Assembly: GCA_026686845.1 (NCBI GenBank)
Contig: JAIVEN010000024.1
Span: 9,287,501 to 9,351,500 of the forward strand
DNA: 64,000 nt
Direction of reading: 5' to 3'
Source of the DNA: Adenanthera pavonina
Lineage: Eukaryota > Streptophyta > Magnoliopsida > Fabales > Fabaceae
A program made the position numbers and the translations under genes. The notes beneath the pieces are model-generated. The model had not been told where the DNA came from, did not search any database, and saw nothing but the letters and a program-made list of their open reading frames with translations. This document shows, one piece after another, positions 48,037 through 59,240 of this stretch; position 1 is the first letter of the stretch; every line of letters starts with the position of its first letter.

Positions 48037-48400
48037 CTCTCCATGATGTCAAGGAATTCTTCGGTAGATTTAAGATCCATTGTCAAGCATTATCTTTTAA
48101 GTAAAAGTTGAAGCACCTCACTTTAAGTTCCTTAGATGTCAGACTATTTGAAGGAAGTTAGTCATTCCTGTTATAGAAGTTAGTCATTCCTGAAATTATG
48201 ATAATGAGTTTAAGTGAGTTGTCTTGAACTCATAATTCTTTGCATTGTTAGATAACCTAATACAGGATAGACTATCATAAATTGCAGACTTATCGGCATC
48301 CCTTTGGAGTGGATTAGTTTGAACTCAAGCAGGCACTACTTCGTTTTCATCTCACTCCTCTTTCTACCTTGGTCCTCCTTGCGAGCACATTCAATTTCAG
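48037..48400 (-). pseudogene. Athila-type gag, N-terminal part
   Basis: Decayed minus-strand reading in two frames: NAKNYEFKTTHLN near 48240 (family: NANNFELKPALI), then KVRCFNFYLKDNA and WILNLPKNSLTSWREI near 48040-48130 (family: RLRLFPFSLKDKA, W-x-x-SLP-x-GSITTW). The last residues, TSWREI, join directly to YNAFIARF at 33302 once the SIRE insertion is removed. Confidence 0.8.
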
Positions 48401-48509
48401 GATTAATAGTAATCAACTTAGAAGTACTATTAAGACTTTAGGATCTTAATAACATAAAGAAAAGAAGTGAAGAAAAATATTTTTTAAAGGACTAATAAAT
48501 CCATTGACC
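48401..48509 (-). other. Athila-type leader
   Basis: Short AT-rich stretch between the primer site and readable gag. Nothing recognised. Confidence 0.5.
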
Positions 48510-48527
48510 TCCCCGGCAACGATGCCA
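48510..48527 (-). other. Primer-binding site, tRNA-Asp type
   Basis: The minus strand reads TGGCATCGTTGCCGGGGA, which differs at two bases from TGGCGCCGTTGCCGGGGA, the complement of the plant tRNA-Asp 3' end. This is the usual primer site of Athila/Tat-type elements, and it lies six bases inside the LTR edge at 48534. Confidence 0.88.
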
Positions 48528-48533
48528 AAAACT

Positions 48534-48880
48534 TGATAGGGGATCTTGCAACTATTTAGGGTCTATCGTAGTAGTAAAAAGTCTGAAGTATTCTGGAGTC
48601 AAACCCAAGGGAGGTTGTGAAATCTACCAGTCCACAATTTTTAATCCAAAAGCAATTAAGAATTCAATTGTGAAATTGGAAATTAAAAGGAAGGCAAACA
48701 AGTCAATTTATAAGTTTAATTTAGTTACTAGAAGTGTCCAGGGATCACCTACCAGGGTAATTTAATTCCCTTTCTTGAATAGATTCTATGCAATTATAGT
48801 TACGGTTGTTTCTATTGTGCCTTAATCACCTCTCAGCGTATTAGCCTATGTTTAATTATAGTTAATTCACTATCATACAA
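48534..48880 (-). repeat. Athila-type 5' LTR, 3' end remnant
   Basis: Starts TGATAGGGGATCTTGC on the plus strand, the reverse complement of the LTR's CCTATCA end. It keeps the characteristic block GTCAAACCCAAGGGAGG near 48599 and CCAGGGATCACCTACCAGGG near 48740. It fades into a TGTAA-family LTR near 48880, so most of it is missing. I could not align it convincingly with the 3' LTR at 11978-12880, so partnership of the two is inferred from position only. Confidence 0.65.
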
Positions 48881-51800
48881 TCTTTTTACCATTATATGTA
48901 TTATAATATCTTATAAATTTTTGTGAACTCTGATTTGTATGATTCCATATTTGATGTCTTGTAATGTTCCTTGAATGTTCGCTGAGTTGTTTGAAGGAGA
49001 CTATGTTGGGGATTTTAGTACACACGTAGTGGAAAAACTATCAAGAAATTCCCTCCCATGGATATGTTAATGTTGTTTAGATTGAGATGTAGAAAAGAAT
49101 TTACCTTTGCTGCGTCCCTTGGTGTTCTTTTTTATTTTGTAAGATCCCAAGAACTGATGTGACTGGTCAGCTCCCTCTACCGATATTTACATGAACGGTA
49201 AGTCCAACTTCAACTACGTGCTAGCACCTCTATTTGTGTATGTCCGTATAGTCCGTACGCCCTCGCTGTTCAACGTTTGTCCATACAGTCTCTCTCTCTA
49301 AGTGTACTGCTGCTCTCTCTTTAAGGTGATTCAAAATTGTGTCGATTCTGTAACATAGTCTATATCAATATATAGATACGATTTGGTATTTGTTTAATTT
49401 AAATTAATAATTTAAACTAAATTAAATATTAATTAAATAGATTAGTTTGAATTTAAATCTATCAATAGATTAAATTTAAACTAACTATTTAATCTATATT
49501 CAGAATCAAATCTAGATTTAATTTATTATATAAATCAAATTTAGATTATTAGTTTAAATTCAAATTTAGAATCCAATTTAAATCAAATTTAAATTATGAC
49601 ATTAGTTTAAATTCAAATCTATCATATAGAATTAAATTTAAAACTAATTCATTTCAGTTAATTTGAACAATATATATATATTTTGAAATAATATAATATA
49701 TATCAAATATATAATATATCAAACATAAATATATATGTATTTCAAATTTTATAATATATATATAAAATTCAATCACCCCAAATTGAACATTAAATTTATT
49801 GAATCTAGACACATTATAGATTCAATGAATCCGGACATTCTAACTCAAGTTAGCCTATTCTTGTGTGCGACTCTGTAGGCCCATATGATGTTGGTTGTGG
49901 GCTAATAACACTATTAACCCACAAGTCACAAGTGGCCTCTAGCAAGACATTGTGGCTACCCAAAATCATATGAGATCAATGATCTAATGTAACTTATCAT
50001 ATAACCCGATCACATCCCTTTTGTTTTATGATATATAGGTCAAGTTTGAGGCATGGAAATGTCATCCCCATTTTATTCAACCATCATTTTCTCTATCTCT
50101 GAGCAGACTGACAGAATAAATGGAAACTCTTCCATTCAAGCATAGCCATGCATTTCTCAGTCTCACTCATCGAGGAGCCCAGATATATCTCTCCATTAAT
50201 TAGAGAGACAAATTTCATCTTGACCATTCATCTTTCTCCACACGAGTTCTACTATGCTCGATCATAGCCTTTATGATCTCCCGATTAAATGTGACTTTTT
50301 GACTATGTCAAAGTATAGTGTTCCTCATGTAGGAAGCCATGGTAATCTCAGGTCTAAAGGCTTTTAGTAACATGGTTATATATGAGATATGCTTATGACT
50401 TCATCTATGCAGCTATCTCATGACAGGTCTATCCAGCGCCTATTTTCTAACAGGAGCTTATGATTTTGATTTGTATCTTCACACATAATTATCACATAAT
50501 TATCAATCAAAATCATACTGACCTTAATTCATCATTGTTCCCACAAAGATGATTGACTAGGGACATTTAGGATAAAATAATTTATCCAAGAATATTATTA
50601 TAAAGAAAAACATGAAAATAATATAATAATTTAAGAAAAAAAAACACCTTTTTTTTCATAATGAAGTACAGTGTTTGGTCTAGGGCACAATCTCCAATAG
50701 ACTATGACCCTAGGATGTCCAAATTGTAAAAGGAATTCTACCAAAATTCTTATAAAATGTTATGGCATAATATGTTCAAAGTGCTTGTTAAATGTTTTTC
50801 ATGAACTATGTGATGATATATGTGTGTAATTGGTAATGCTACTGAGATTTTTTGAATCTCACTCTCCCAAATGAATAATATGCTCAAGTACAAGCTATGG
50901 CAATGGAGTCAAGAAAGCTAAGGGGGAAGGAAAAGCAATTATTGCTTGATTTGATGATTCAAGCTATGATATTATATTATGAGATATTATGTAAAATCAT
51001 GTATATGCTTCTAGATCTGTACTACTATGCTATTATGTACATACTTGGAGTAATGAATGATGAAGCATTATGATTATAAAGTTCATTATGTAAAGTTATG
51101 GCACAAATTTGTCCAAGATGACTAGTAATGGTGGGAACAGGGGTACTCTATTCGAAACAGAGTATCCCATATAAGTGTTGTATATGCTCTGAAAGTAGAA
51201 AAAACAAACTTTCCAAAACGCTAAAGAGCACTTAAATTGACTATGTGTATGATTTATGGTGAATTTTTGAATTTAGTGTTTAGAACTAGACAATGTTGAA
51301 AAAATTGGGAATTCTCACTGTAAACATAGATTGATTTAAAAGGCCGTATAAAATTGTGTAGAGCTCCAAAATTTCAGTAGTTTACATGTATGGAAGCTCT
51401 ATGTCTTAAGTATAATAGGCTACTAAGTTGGAAGTAATTAGAGGTATACAATAAGAGATATGTAAGTTTTCCTAAAACTGTTTTGGTAAAACTTAAGTTT
51501 AGACCCTTAATAGTTCAAGATAATGCTATGCCCTTCTCTAGTAGAATAAATGTACCAAATAAAATAAATATTCCTAGAAAGTAGACATGTGAGGCATTCA
51601 AATGATATAAAGAATGCACAAATGGGCTTAGGATAGAATGAGATATAAATTTTTAAATTTAAGGCCAAAACCCTAGGAAAGTTAAAAATAACAATATGAA
51701 TAGTGATATTCGTGCTAAAAATTGCATCAATTGGTACTATTAAAGTATTGTTTTCTACTTTTTTTCATATAAAGAATGTTTTAAGCTATTTTTAAAGACT

Positions 51801-52005
51801 TGAACTACTTCTACACAATTGTTCTAGAATTAATTATGAATTTTTAAAGTTTGTTTGATAAAAGGGATTTACCAAATGAACAGTAACTTAGAAAAATAAA
51901 ATTTTTCTTCTTTAGTCCTTCAAGTGATTCAAGCTTTTAAATATGATTAATGGGCTATAATAAGGTCTTATACATGAGAAATAGAGTTTAAAGTTATGGT
52001 GTTAC
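48881..52005 (+). repeat. TGTAA-family LTR, 5' truncated, split by a copia solo LTR
   Basis: Pieces 48881-49003 and 50705-52005 join at GACTATGACCCTAGGATGTCC, the family's box, once the solo LTR at 49004-50699 is removed. The end is TTATGGTGTTAC near 52005. The 5' half is missing. Bases 52006-52144 between this LTR and the next are an unassigned AT-rich remnant. Confidence 0.7.
49004..50699 (-). mobile_element. Ty1/copia solo LTR, TSD GACTA
   Basis: 1,696 bp. On the minus strand it starts TATTGGAGATTGTGCCCTAG (canonical TGTTGGAGATTGTGCCC with one change) and ends ACTAAAATCCCCAACA. GACTA flanks it at 48999-49003 and 50700-50704. The U5-like part is GC-richer, with CGTACGC near 49253. The interior at 49380-49640 is a run of TTTAAATTTAAA-like words. 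Widespread plant copia LTR type; unrelated to the SIRE LTRs here. Confidence 0.85.
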
Positions 52006-53951
52006 TTTTTTTACATCAAGACTGAAGGTTTAGGCTCTCAAAGTAAAGGTTCAGGCAAATCTTTGCAAGAAAATGTACATTTAAGTTAAAATATTTCCCC
52101 TTTTAGTATAAAGTATTATTCCTCATAAAATACTGGCCTATAAATGTAGTATCCCTATTTTACAAGATGTTATAAAATGAATAAAAAGATAAGAAATGAA
52201 GCGAGATGAAAATGTTATATACTCGAGCTTTAAAAGGAATTAATTTCTCATATAATTTTTAGAAAAAGTTATGTTTGGTTCTTAATTGGAATTAATTTTT
52301 CACAAAATTCTTAGCAGAAATTAATTCTAGAACTTACTCCAAAAGGTATGTAATATACCACTTTAATGGAAACTCATCTTGAGTTGAGTGCAATGGTATA
52401 AGTATGGCGTAGTTGGGAGGTCGAGATTGAAAGATAGACCAATTTGAAGTTTAATGAAAAAGAATTAATTAAAAATTGAACTTTTGGAGGAAATTATAAG
52501 ACAATACCTAAAAGAATTAGTATTTATATTTTCACCTAGCTCAAGGACAGAAAAGTCATTCTTTAGTTGGAAAAGATTATTAGCAAATTTAATCTGTAAT
52601 ACTTCTAAAAGGCTAAATATCAGAAAATGTATAGGAAATTTGAGAAAACGGATATACACTATTAAGCATAAAATAAAGCAAAGAGGTCATTTTTACAAGT
52701 TAAATAAAAATGAGAAAATTACTTGTTTGCACCAAGAAATAAATATTTTATAATTTGGTCCGTAGGCAAGAAAAGTCACATGGGTAAGTTAAACAAACGT
52801 TGAGGAAAATTATAGCTAAGACCCAAAAGTTTCAAAAATTATAAATTATCTTAGTTAAGGGTATTTTTGTAAATATGAAAAATTATTGTCAAAATGAATC
52901 TCTTAATAAGCCAAGCCCATTGAAATACTGATTGGAATTTAATAAAATTAGTATGAACTTATTATGGGCATTTGAAATAAAAGCTAATGTATTACCCGAT
53001 AAAGATTATTTTAAACTGTAAAAAAAGCAGTACTGAGTCAAGATAATGATTTTAGTCCAAAAGTAATTTTCCGATAATCCCATGCCAATTTAATGACAAT
53101 TTCAGCAAAAATATTTAAACCATACAGGTAACTTTAATCAGTAAAGGGTATATTTGTCCATAAAAATTATTAAAGTAATTTTTGGTCAAAAAGGAAGGAT
53201 AACCACGTTTGAATCAGGTTTGGACACAGAAAATTTTTGAAAAATCTTTTTAGACAAGAAAAAGCAAGAAAGTTAAAAATAAAGTTAATTAAATTGCTTT
53301 ATTACTTAAATATCCAATTAGGTCATAAATTTTCATTTTCTTCACTTCAAGCACGCCACTTACAATGAGAAGAACAGAGAGAAAGCGTGACAGAATGGAG
53401 CAAAAGGAAGAATGAAAAATCACAAGTTAAGTCCTAAAAACTCAAGCTAATTTCTTGTGGCTATTATCTTATGTTTCCAAGTATTTTTGAAGAGTTTCAT
53501 GGCATATTTCTCTCCATTTTCTCACTGAAATTTTTGACCTAGATAGCGTAGTGAGAGAAATTTGTGCCATGAAGAAATCAATCTATGAAAAAGGATGAAT
53601 AGACTTCAAGGGTCAAGAATATGTCATTGGAATCAAACTTTGATGGGTTAATATTTTTCTACAATTTTTGTTCATTTCTGCCTATTTAGGCTTTTGAAAA
53701 GGAAAGGGAATCTCAAGATTTTGACCCCAAAAATGAATTCCTTGGGTCAAAAATATGTAAGAATAGGTGTATTGTACAAAAATTTCCTTAAGGATCACAA
53801 AGTGAAATTTTAAGCCAAGTTTGTCACTTTGTGAAGCAAGTGATGTAATTCTTGGATTGAGACTTGTTTTGATGATGCTCTAGGGTTGCAAGAAGCATTT
53901 GAAGACCATGGAAAGAGTGTTCAAAGTTTGGAGGTATTTGGATAATCCCAA

Positions 53952-54869
53952 TGATAGAGTACAATCGAGGCATGAAGCATTTGATGATGAGGGTAAGCTA
54001 AGAGAAACAATAGACCATGGACAAATTCAAGGCCTACCTCAAGGCATTAGATAACCAATGACTAGAGCTAGAACAAAAGTCATGAATGGGTGATCCAAAA
54101 CATGATTAACATGGAACCATTATATTTCAATGATTTTGAGGCCCAAAACAAAGAAAGAAGCAAGCTGAAAATGTGGAGCCAAATTACAGTCAAAGAGCCC
54201 AACTTGGAGAAAGCCCAACAAGGAGGATTCACTTAAAATCCATGTGCTTCTCATGTGCTCACTAAAAGTGACATTTTTAAAGATTATTTTAGTTAAGTTG
54301 TTTCCTTTTTGAATAAAGAACATACAATCATAAATCTGATTTGTTTTCCTTTATGCATTAAAGAGGAGCCAACTTTTTCAAATTCAAAATTAGAATTAAA
54401 TGCTCCTTTTTTGCTTGGGGTTTCCTTTTTGTATTAATGAGCATTAATAAGGTTAGGTTTGTGGGCTGAACTAGAGTTAGTTTGTGGGTTAATATTTGCC
54501 TATAAATAGGCACCTCTTGTACTCTTGCGAAACACAACATGAATGAATGAATTTTTTTTCAGTAACTTTATTGTTGTTCAGTGAGTTCTTTCTTGCTTAT
54601 CCTTGAGTGCCAGAAAGAATGAGGACTTATCAAGGAGTGGTGATCCTTGTGGTGTCCTGGAGTTAGGATTTAAGAGACGAGTTCTCTTGGAGTCTATTTC
54701 TTTCGACCAACATTTTGTTTCAGTCTTCTTATTTCATCGTTCCTATTTTCTCAGTTTTTGTTCATTGTTGTTCTTCATTGTTCTTGTGTTCAATTCATGT
54801 TTCCTTGAGTTGCATGATCCTTAACTCAAAGAAGGCTCTTAGGACGGGTTCCTAACGTGTCTCCCATCA
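53952..54869 (+). repeat. 5' LTR of the second gypsy element
   Basis: 918 bp, TGATAGAGTACAATCG...CGTGTCTCCCATCA, TATA box CTATAAATAG at 54500-54509. The U3 start carries the pol-tail coding stretch in decayed form, with readable MTRARTK near 54059 and MEPLYFNDFEAQNKERS near 54110. Confidence 0.92.
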
Positions 54870-54871
54870 TT

Positions 54872-54883
54872 TGGTATCAAAGT
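54872..54883 (+). other. Primer-binding site, initiator tRNA-Met, one mismatch or more
   Basis: TGGTATCAAAGT two bases after the LTR end; the canonical core is TGGTATCAGAGC. Confidence 0.8.
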
Positions 54884-56147
54884 TTCGGCTTGCAAATCAA
54901 GGTGTGTCATATCTTTGTTTCCTTTTTACTTTTTTAGGGGGAATTACTTTTTGGGACCAATATCTCAAATTAATTACAAAGCAGAATTTTTTACTACTTA
55001 TTCTTCCAATTTTGCAACTCAGTCTCCCATTTTTACCATTGGTTTTTAGTTAAAAGTCCTTATTTGTGATTAATTTGAGATGCTGGTCCCTGGTTGTGAT
55101 TCCCCCTTTTTACTTTGTGTCGATCATCTCCTTTTCTATTCCAAAAAAAAAAATCATAGTACTGTTCATCCATCACTATTCATACTTGCTATCCAGATTT
55201 TTTTCCCCTTATGTTCTTTTCTTTTCTAGTCAGATCCCTTCCTAAATTCATAATACTGTTCATCATCTCTATTCTAACTATGTGTTAGTTCAGATTAATC
55301 CAAAAATGAAAAATAAAAAAAAGGGAGAAATTGTGGGTGCTGCAAGAAAAAAAAGTGTAGTGAAGAGAATCGTACAAAAAAAAGAGAATTTGATGGCTGA
55401 AAAAAAAATTCCAAAATTGATCACCTTTGAAGTTTGAATTTGCTGATTGGATTTGGTTTGGATTGATTTACATTAATTGTTGGAATTGTATCCCTTGATT
55501 TGTGGGTTGCTTGTTTCTGAATTACCAAATTTGAAGTTTTTGTTCCCATGTCACAAAAGGAGTTTATATTCATTTCACTTGGGTGGTAAATTGCTTTCAT
55601 ATTCCTTTTTAGAATTTTACTCTTCTAGTAAATTCTATCCAAATCCCTTCCTATCTTATTTTTCCTAATTTGTTGTTGTCCTTTTGTTCTGTTCAAATCT
55701 CTAACATCAATTTCTTCCTTTGTTTTAGATTTGAGAGTCATCTAAAAATTCTTTCCTTTTGGTGCACTTCGTTATCTTAATTTTCAGCATTTTCTTTTCT
55801 TGTCTTGGCTGGAAAATTCAATTTCTTTTACTGAAAATAGAAAATCCATCTTTGTTTGTTGGTCACCATCATTTTGAACTCTTTTGAGAATTTGAATTTT
55901 GAATTTTTGACTTTGAGATTACCACTTAAAACATTCCTTTTTGATTTTAAGTTCAAATTCAATTTTGCACTCTCATAGAAAGCAAGAGTGAGTGGTAAAA
56001 GGCAAGAGTGTAATTATATCATTTATGGAAAAAACCTTTAAAGTGTGCAAAAAACGAGTGAACATACATTATTTGTTAGTGAAACACGTGAGAGAGTGTG
56101 CAAGGTCCTTTCTTTGTCTCTATTCACTAACATTTTAGGTTCTAAGC
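54884..56147 (+). other. Leader of the second gypsy element
   Basis: About 1.26 kb without a credible gene. It includes repeated ACTGTTCATC words (55161-55270), A-rich runs (55140-55400), and a block near 56000-56110 (GAGTGAGTGGTAAAAGGCAAGAG) that also occurs, inverted, upstream of gag in the element at 39541. Confidence 0.65.
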
Positions 56148-58174
56148 ATGGCTGGTGATGAACTTGATCATAAAGCTTTAATGAGAGCTTTCAATGATCA
56201 AATTAACAAATTGAATGCCAAATTGGATGGCATGCAAGTTTCTTCATGCAAAAAGGATGTTACATTGAACATCCTAAAATTCTATGGAGAGAGTGATCCT
56301 AATATGTACTTGGACTGGGAAAGAAAAATTAAACAATGGTTTGAAGACTGTGATAGAGTACACTTGAGGCATGAAATGTTGAGGGTCTATTGACAAATTG
56401 TAAAGCATAAAAAGGAAGCTTCATCACTTGGAAATCAAGCTTAGGAGGCTATAGTTTCATTGCAAGGCATAGATGATCCAGCCCAAGAGGTCCAAAAAGC
56501 TTGATTATGTTCTGTTCCTTGCAAGTTACAGATCCAAGCCCAAAGAAAGCCCACTTAGAGGAGATTACTTAAGTAATCATGTGCCACTCATGTGATCAAT
56601 TAAAAAGGAGTCTTCTTTATTCTAATTTATTTAGAATTTTCATTTTTTCTAATTATTTAATTTTCAGAATAAGGCATATGGTCAAAGATTGTCTTGGATA
56701 TTAATATTTAATTGTTTCCTAATTTTTAAATATTAGAATCTAGGATTTTCTTTTCTTTTCAGTAAAAAGGTGCCACCTTTAGGAGTGATTTGCAAGAATA
56801 TTTTGTTTCCTTTTTTATTTAGATTGTGGTGCCTTCTTTAGGATTAGATCTAATTATTTTCTTTACTTTTATTGTAATTTCCGTTTTTTTTATTTTAACC
56901 TAGGGTTTTGGTTACCTTATTCCTTTATATAAGGAGCCACCTATGTACTTTAGAGAGAGAGAGATTAATGAGAATGAATTTTTAGAACTTTTGTTCTTTT
57001 CTTGTGTGTTTTTCTCATGTATCCCTTGTGTTCTTGAGAGGATTCTTAGACTTATAAACGGAGTGGTTTTCCTTTGTGGCATCCCAAGGCTAGGGTTCTA
57101 AGAGACATGTTTTCTTAGGGTCTTATCTCATTGACCAACATATCTTTCCTATTTTCTTGTCATTTTCATTCATAATTATTATTCTATTTTTTTTAGTTTA
57201 ACGTGTTCATCTATCTTGTGTTTTCTTGTTATTTCGTGTGTCCTATTTGATTCTAGCACGATTCGTGGTTCATTCTGAGTCATTGGAGGTTCAATCGGAC
57301 GAGTTCCGCTTGGGTCTTTCATCATTACTGCCAATACTTCGAGTCTGAGAAAGTGAAATTAGCTGCTTTTCGCTTAGAAGGAAAAGCCAAAGTTTGGTGG
57401 GAACGATTTGAAAGAAAGCATCTTAGTAAAGAAAAACAATGTGATACTTGAAGTAGCATGAAGCTCATTTTGAAGCAAAAGTACGCACCATACCACTACT
57501 TCTATGAGTATCTTCCAACTCATGGAAAGGAGAAAACTCCTAAGATGCAAATTTCAATTCCAAGTTCTAGTGATTTTCATTTGGAGCAAAAAGATCAAAT
57601 AGAGGAGATATCTTCCTCAACATCAACTACTCTCGAAGGTACCTCTAATTCTCAAAATCCTTGTGTTGATGATGTTTCTAATGAATTAGAGTATGATATT
57701 CTTGAGAATCCCAAAAAGGAAAATGTTAATGATAATGTTGATGGGATTGGTCATGATCATTTACCACCGTTAGTGGAGACAATTGCTCTAGATGTTACTA
57801 GTGAGGTGATAGAGAACTTTGTTGATAGTGGTGTGCTTGTTTCTAGTGATACTCACATAGTTATGCCATTAGAAATTAGTTCTCATGGGTGTGATGAAGT
57901 TGAACATGTTGATATGGTGTTTGGGTATCTATGGTTATTTGATCATAGTTGTTCTTTTGAAGTAAAGAAAGCCCATGAAACACGTTGTATTCAATTCTAT
58001 GAAAATCACAAGAAAATCAAAAGTGAGCTTGAAAGGAAAAATAAACGTGAGAAGAATATGAGTGGTAAAAACAAGAGTGAAAAACAAGTGATAAAAGAAA
58101 AAGTGCAGAAAAATGAAAAAAGAGGAAAACAAATGAGTGAAAAGAAACTTGAGAGAAGAATGAAAAAGAGATAA
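56148..58174 (+). pseudogene. Gag-derived gene with Lys-rich tail, split by a solo LTR
   Basis: MAGDELDHKALMRAFNDQIN starts at 56148, followed by FYGESDPNMYLDWERKIKQW (capsid start, as in other gypsy gags). The solo LTR at 56351-57324 interrupts it. From 57326 the capsid continues with YCQYFESEKVKLAAFRLEGK and AKVWWERF. A TGA near 57449 precedes MKLILKQKYAPYHYFYEYLP at 57458, which is followed by an acidic stretch and a C-terminal 50 residues mostly of Lys, Glu and Arg, with coiled-coil character (58010-58170). There is no zinc knuckle and no protease motif. The Lys-rich end resembles the linker after protease in the element at 39541, so this may be gag fused to a relic of that linker. Confidence 0.7.
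56351..57324 (+). mobile_element. Gypsy-group solo LTR with imperfect TSD
   Basis: 974 bp, TGATAGAGTACACTTGAGGC...GGGTCTTTCATCA, sharing blocks with the group (AAGCCCAAAGAAAGCCCACTTAG, AGGGTTCTAAGAGACATG, GACCAACATATC). The left flank is GACTG and the right flank reads TTACTG; allowing one changed base and a one-base shift gives GACTG / TACTG. The gag reading of the host element resumes in phase after it. Confidence 0.8.
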
Positions 58175-58205
58175 AAAGAGAGAAAAGAGAAAAGAAAAAG
58201 AGAGT

Positions 58206-59097
58206 TTGAGAAAAGATGAGAATAATGAGGCAAAAGCAATTGTGAGTTGTTTGAGTAAAGGAGAGTTTAAGGTAGTTTCTTTACAACTCCTTCCTTCATA
58301 TCTTCCATATGTTCCTTCTTTTCATCTTCTCCATCCTTCTTACTTTATCTCTGATTCTTATAATTTATTTAGTCTATCCATGTGGTATGAGTCATCAATT
58401 CCTCTTGAATCTAATATGAAAGAAAGTCAGTTTGACCATTTAGTGTCTTCTTTCTCTAGTTTATCCATCTATGTCACTTCATTTCATTTTCATCACAGTG
58501 TTCTGCATTCTCAATTCATTTGTGAAGTAGTCTCTACTCATTTCATGTTTTATGTCTCTTGTGTCTCATAAGATATGTGTCTTTTTTATTCTTTATTGGT
58601 TTCTTCCATCTCATTTTCATGAATCTTGTGTGTTCCATTTTCTATCTAGTAAGCCATTCTCTTCTTATTCCATCCAACTTTGTGATACTTTGTTTTCATC
58701 CATATGTATTCCTCTTCTAAGCTATGCTCCATCCTTGTCTTGTCAATGTGCATCATCCACAGGTGTCAAATCTTTCCAAATTTTGAACCTAGCAAATAAT
58801 GTGAAAATCTGCCTAGCTTTCATCCCATATGTTTACTTTACAATCTCAATTTTCCTTGAGTCTTGTTGTGTCAAATTTGCCACTAGTTCTTTGTTGCAGG
58901 TTATTAGTGTGGATGTTATGGAAGGAAAATCAAGTTCTTATGCACTAATGCATGACAACAAGTCATATGCAATTCAAATTAATGGTCATTACAAGATTTT
59001 TGATCCTGAAGATTGGTTTGGAATGCAAGAATGTAAAGATGAAACTTTAAAAGGGATGAATTTGCAACCAAGTGTTATTATTACACCACAAGTTTAA
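58206..59097 (+). pseudogene. Unrecognised open stretches of the second gypsy element
   Basis: Two overlapping frames (58206-58571 and 58552-59097). The first begins with LSKGEFKVVSLQLLPSYLPY, weakly like the segment before RT in gypsy pol, and becomes rich in Ser, Phe and His. The second ends with a compact, less biased part, VISVDVMEGKSSSYALMHDN through KIFDPEDWFGMQE and SVIITPQV. I do not recognise either. They lie where pol should be and have no catalytic motif. A frame change between them suggests one decayed gene. Confidence 0.45.
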
Positions 59098-59226
59098 GCA
59101 AGGGATCAAAAGAAGATGCATCAATCAGGCTTGAAAAGTAAGTATACTCCTTATTTTTTATTTGATGTTTTTAATCATTCCCTTTCTTTCCATATAGATT
59201 ATGGAGATTCGACGACGAATCTTCTC

Positions 59227-59240
59227 AAAGAGGGAGGGAA
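59227..59240 (+). other. Polypurine tract of the second gypsy element
   Basis: AAAGAGGGAGGGAA directly before the 3' LTR start TGATAGAG, preceded by the pol-tail remnant in an open frame running into the LTR (59116-59526). Confidence 0.88.

Larger units (their letters stand above)
11978..48880 (-). mobile_element. Degenerate Athila-type Ty3/gypsy element, three times interrupted
   Basis: Read on the minus strand from right to left: 5' LTR remnant (from 48534), tRNA-Asp primer site (48510-48527), gag (48037-48400, continuing 31844-33302), protease (31662-31843, continuing 28679-29077), RT and RNase H (27413-28678), integrase (26633-27412, continuing 14278-15042), 3' non-coding region, polypurine tract (12881-12893) and 3' LTR. 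Three SIRE-family insertions split it: 33308-48031, 29078-31661 and 15043-26627. All three have clear TSDs, and the Athila reading resumes at the next residue each time. It carries many stops and is an old, dead copy. Outer limits are approximate. Confidence 0.8.

Noticed and set aside
54603..54824. 73-codon frame repeated at 59892-60113 and, inverted, at 39555-39797 and 44491-44733
   Set aside because: It is the R-U5 part of the gypsy-group LTRs. The frame is open in several copies because the DNA is similar, and it changes freely after the first third.
58006..58239. Minus-strand Leu/Phe/Ser-rich membrane-like protein
   Set aside because: It is the complement of the Lys/Glu/Arg-rich tail of the plus-strand gag-derived gene.
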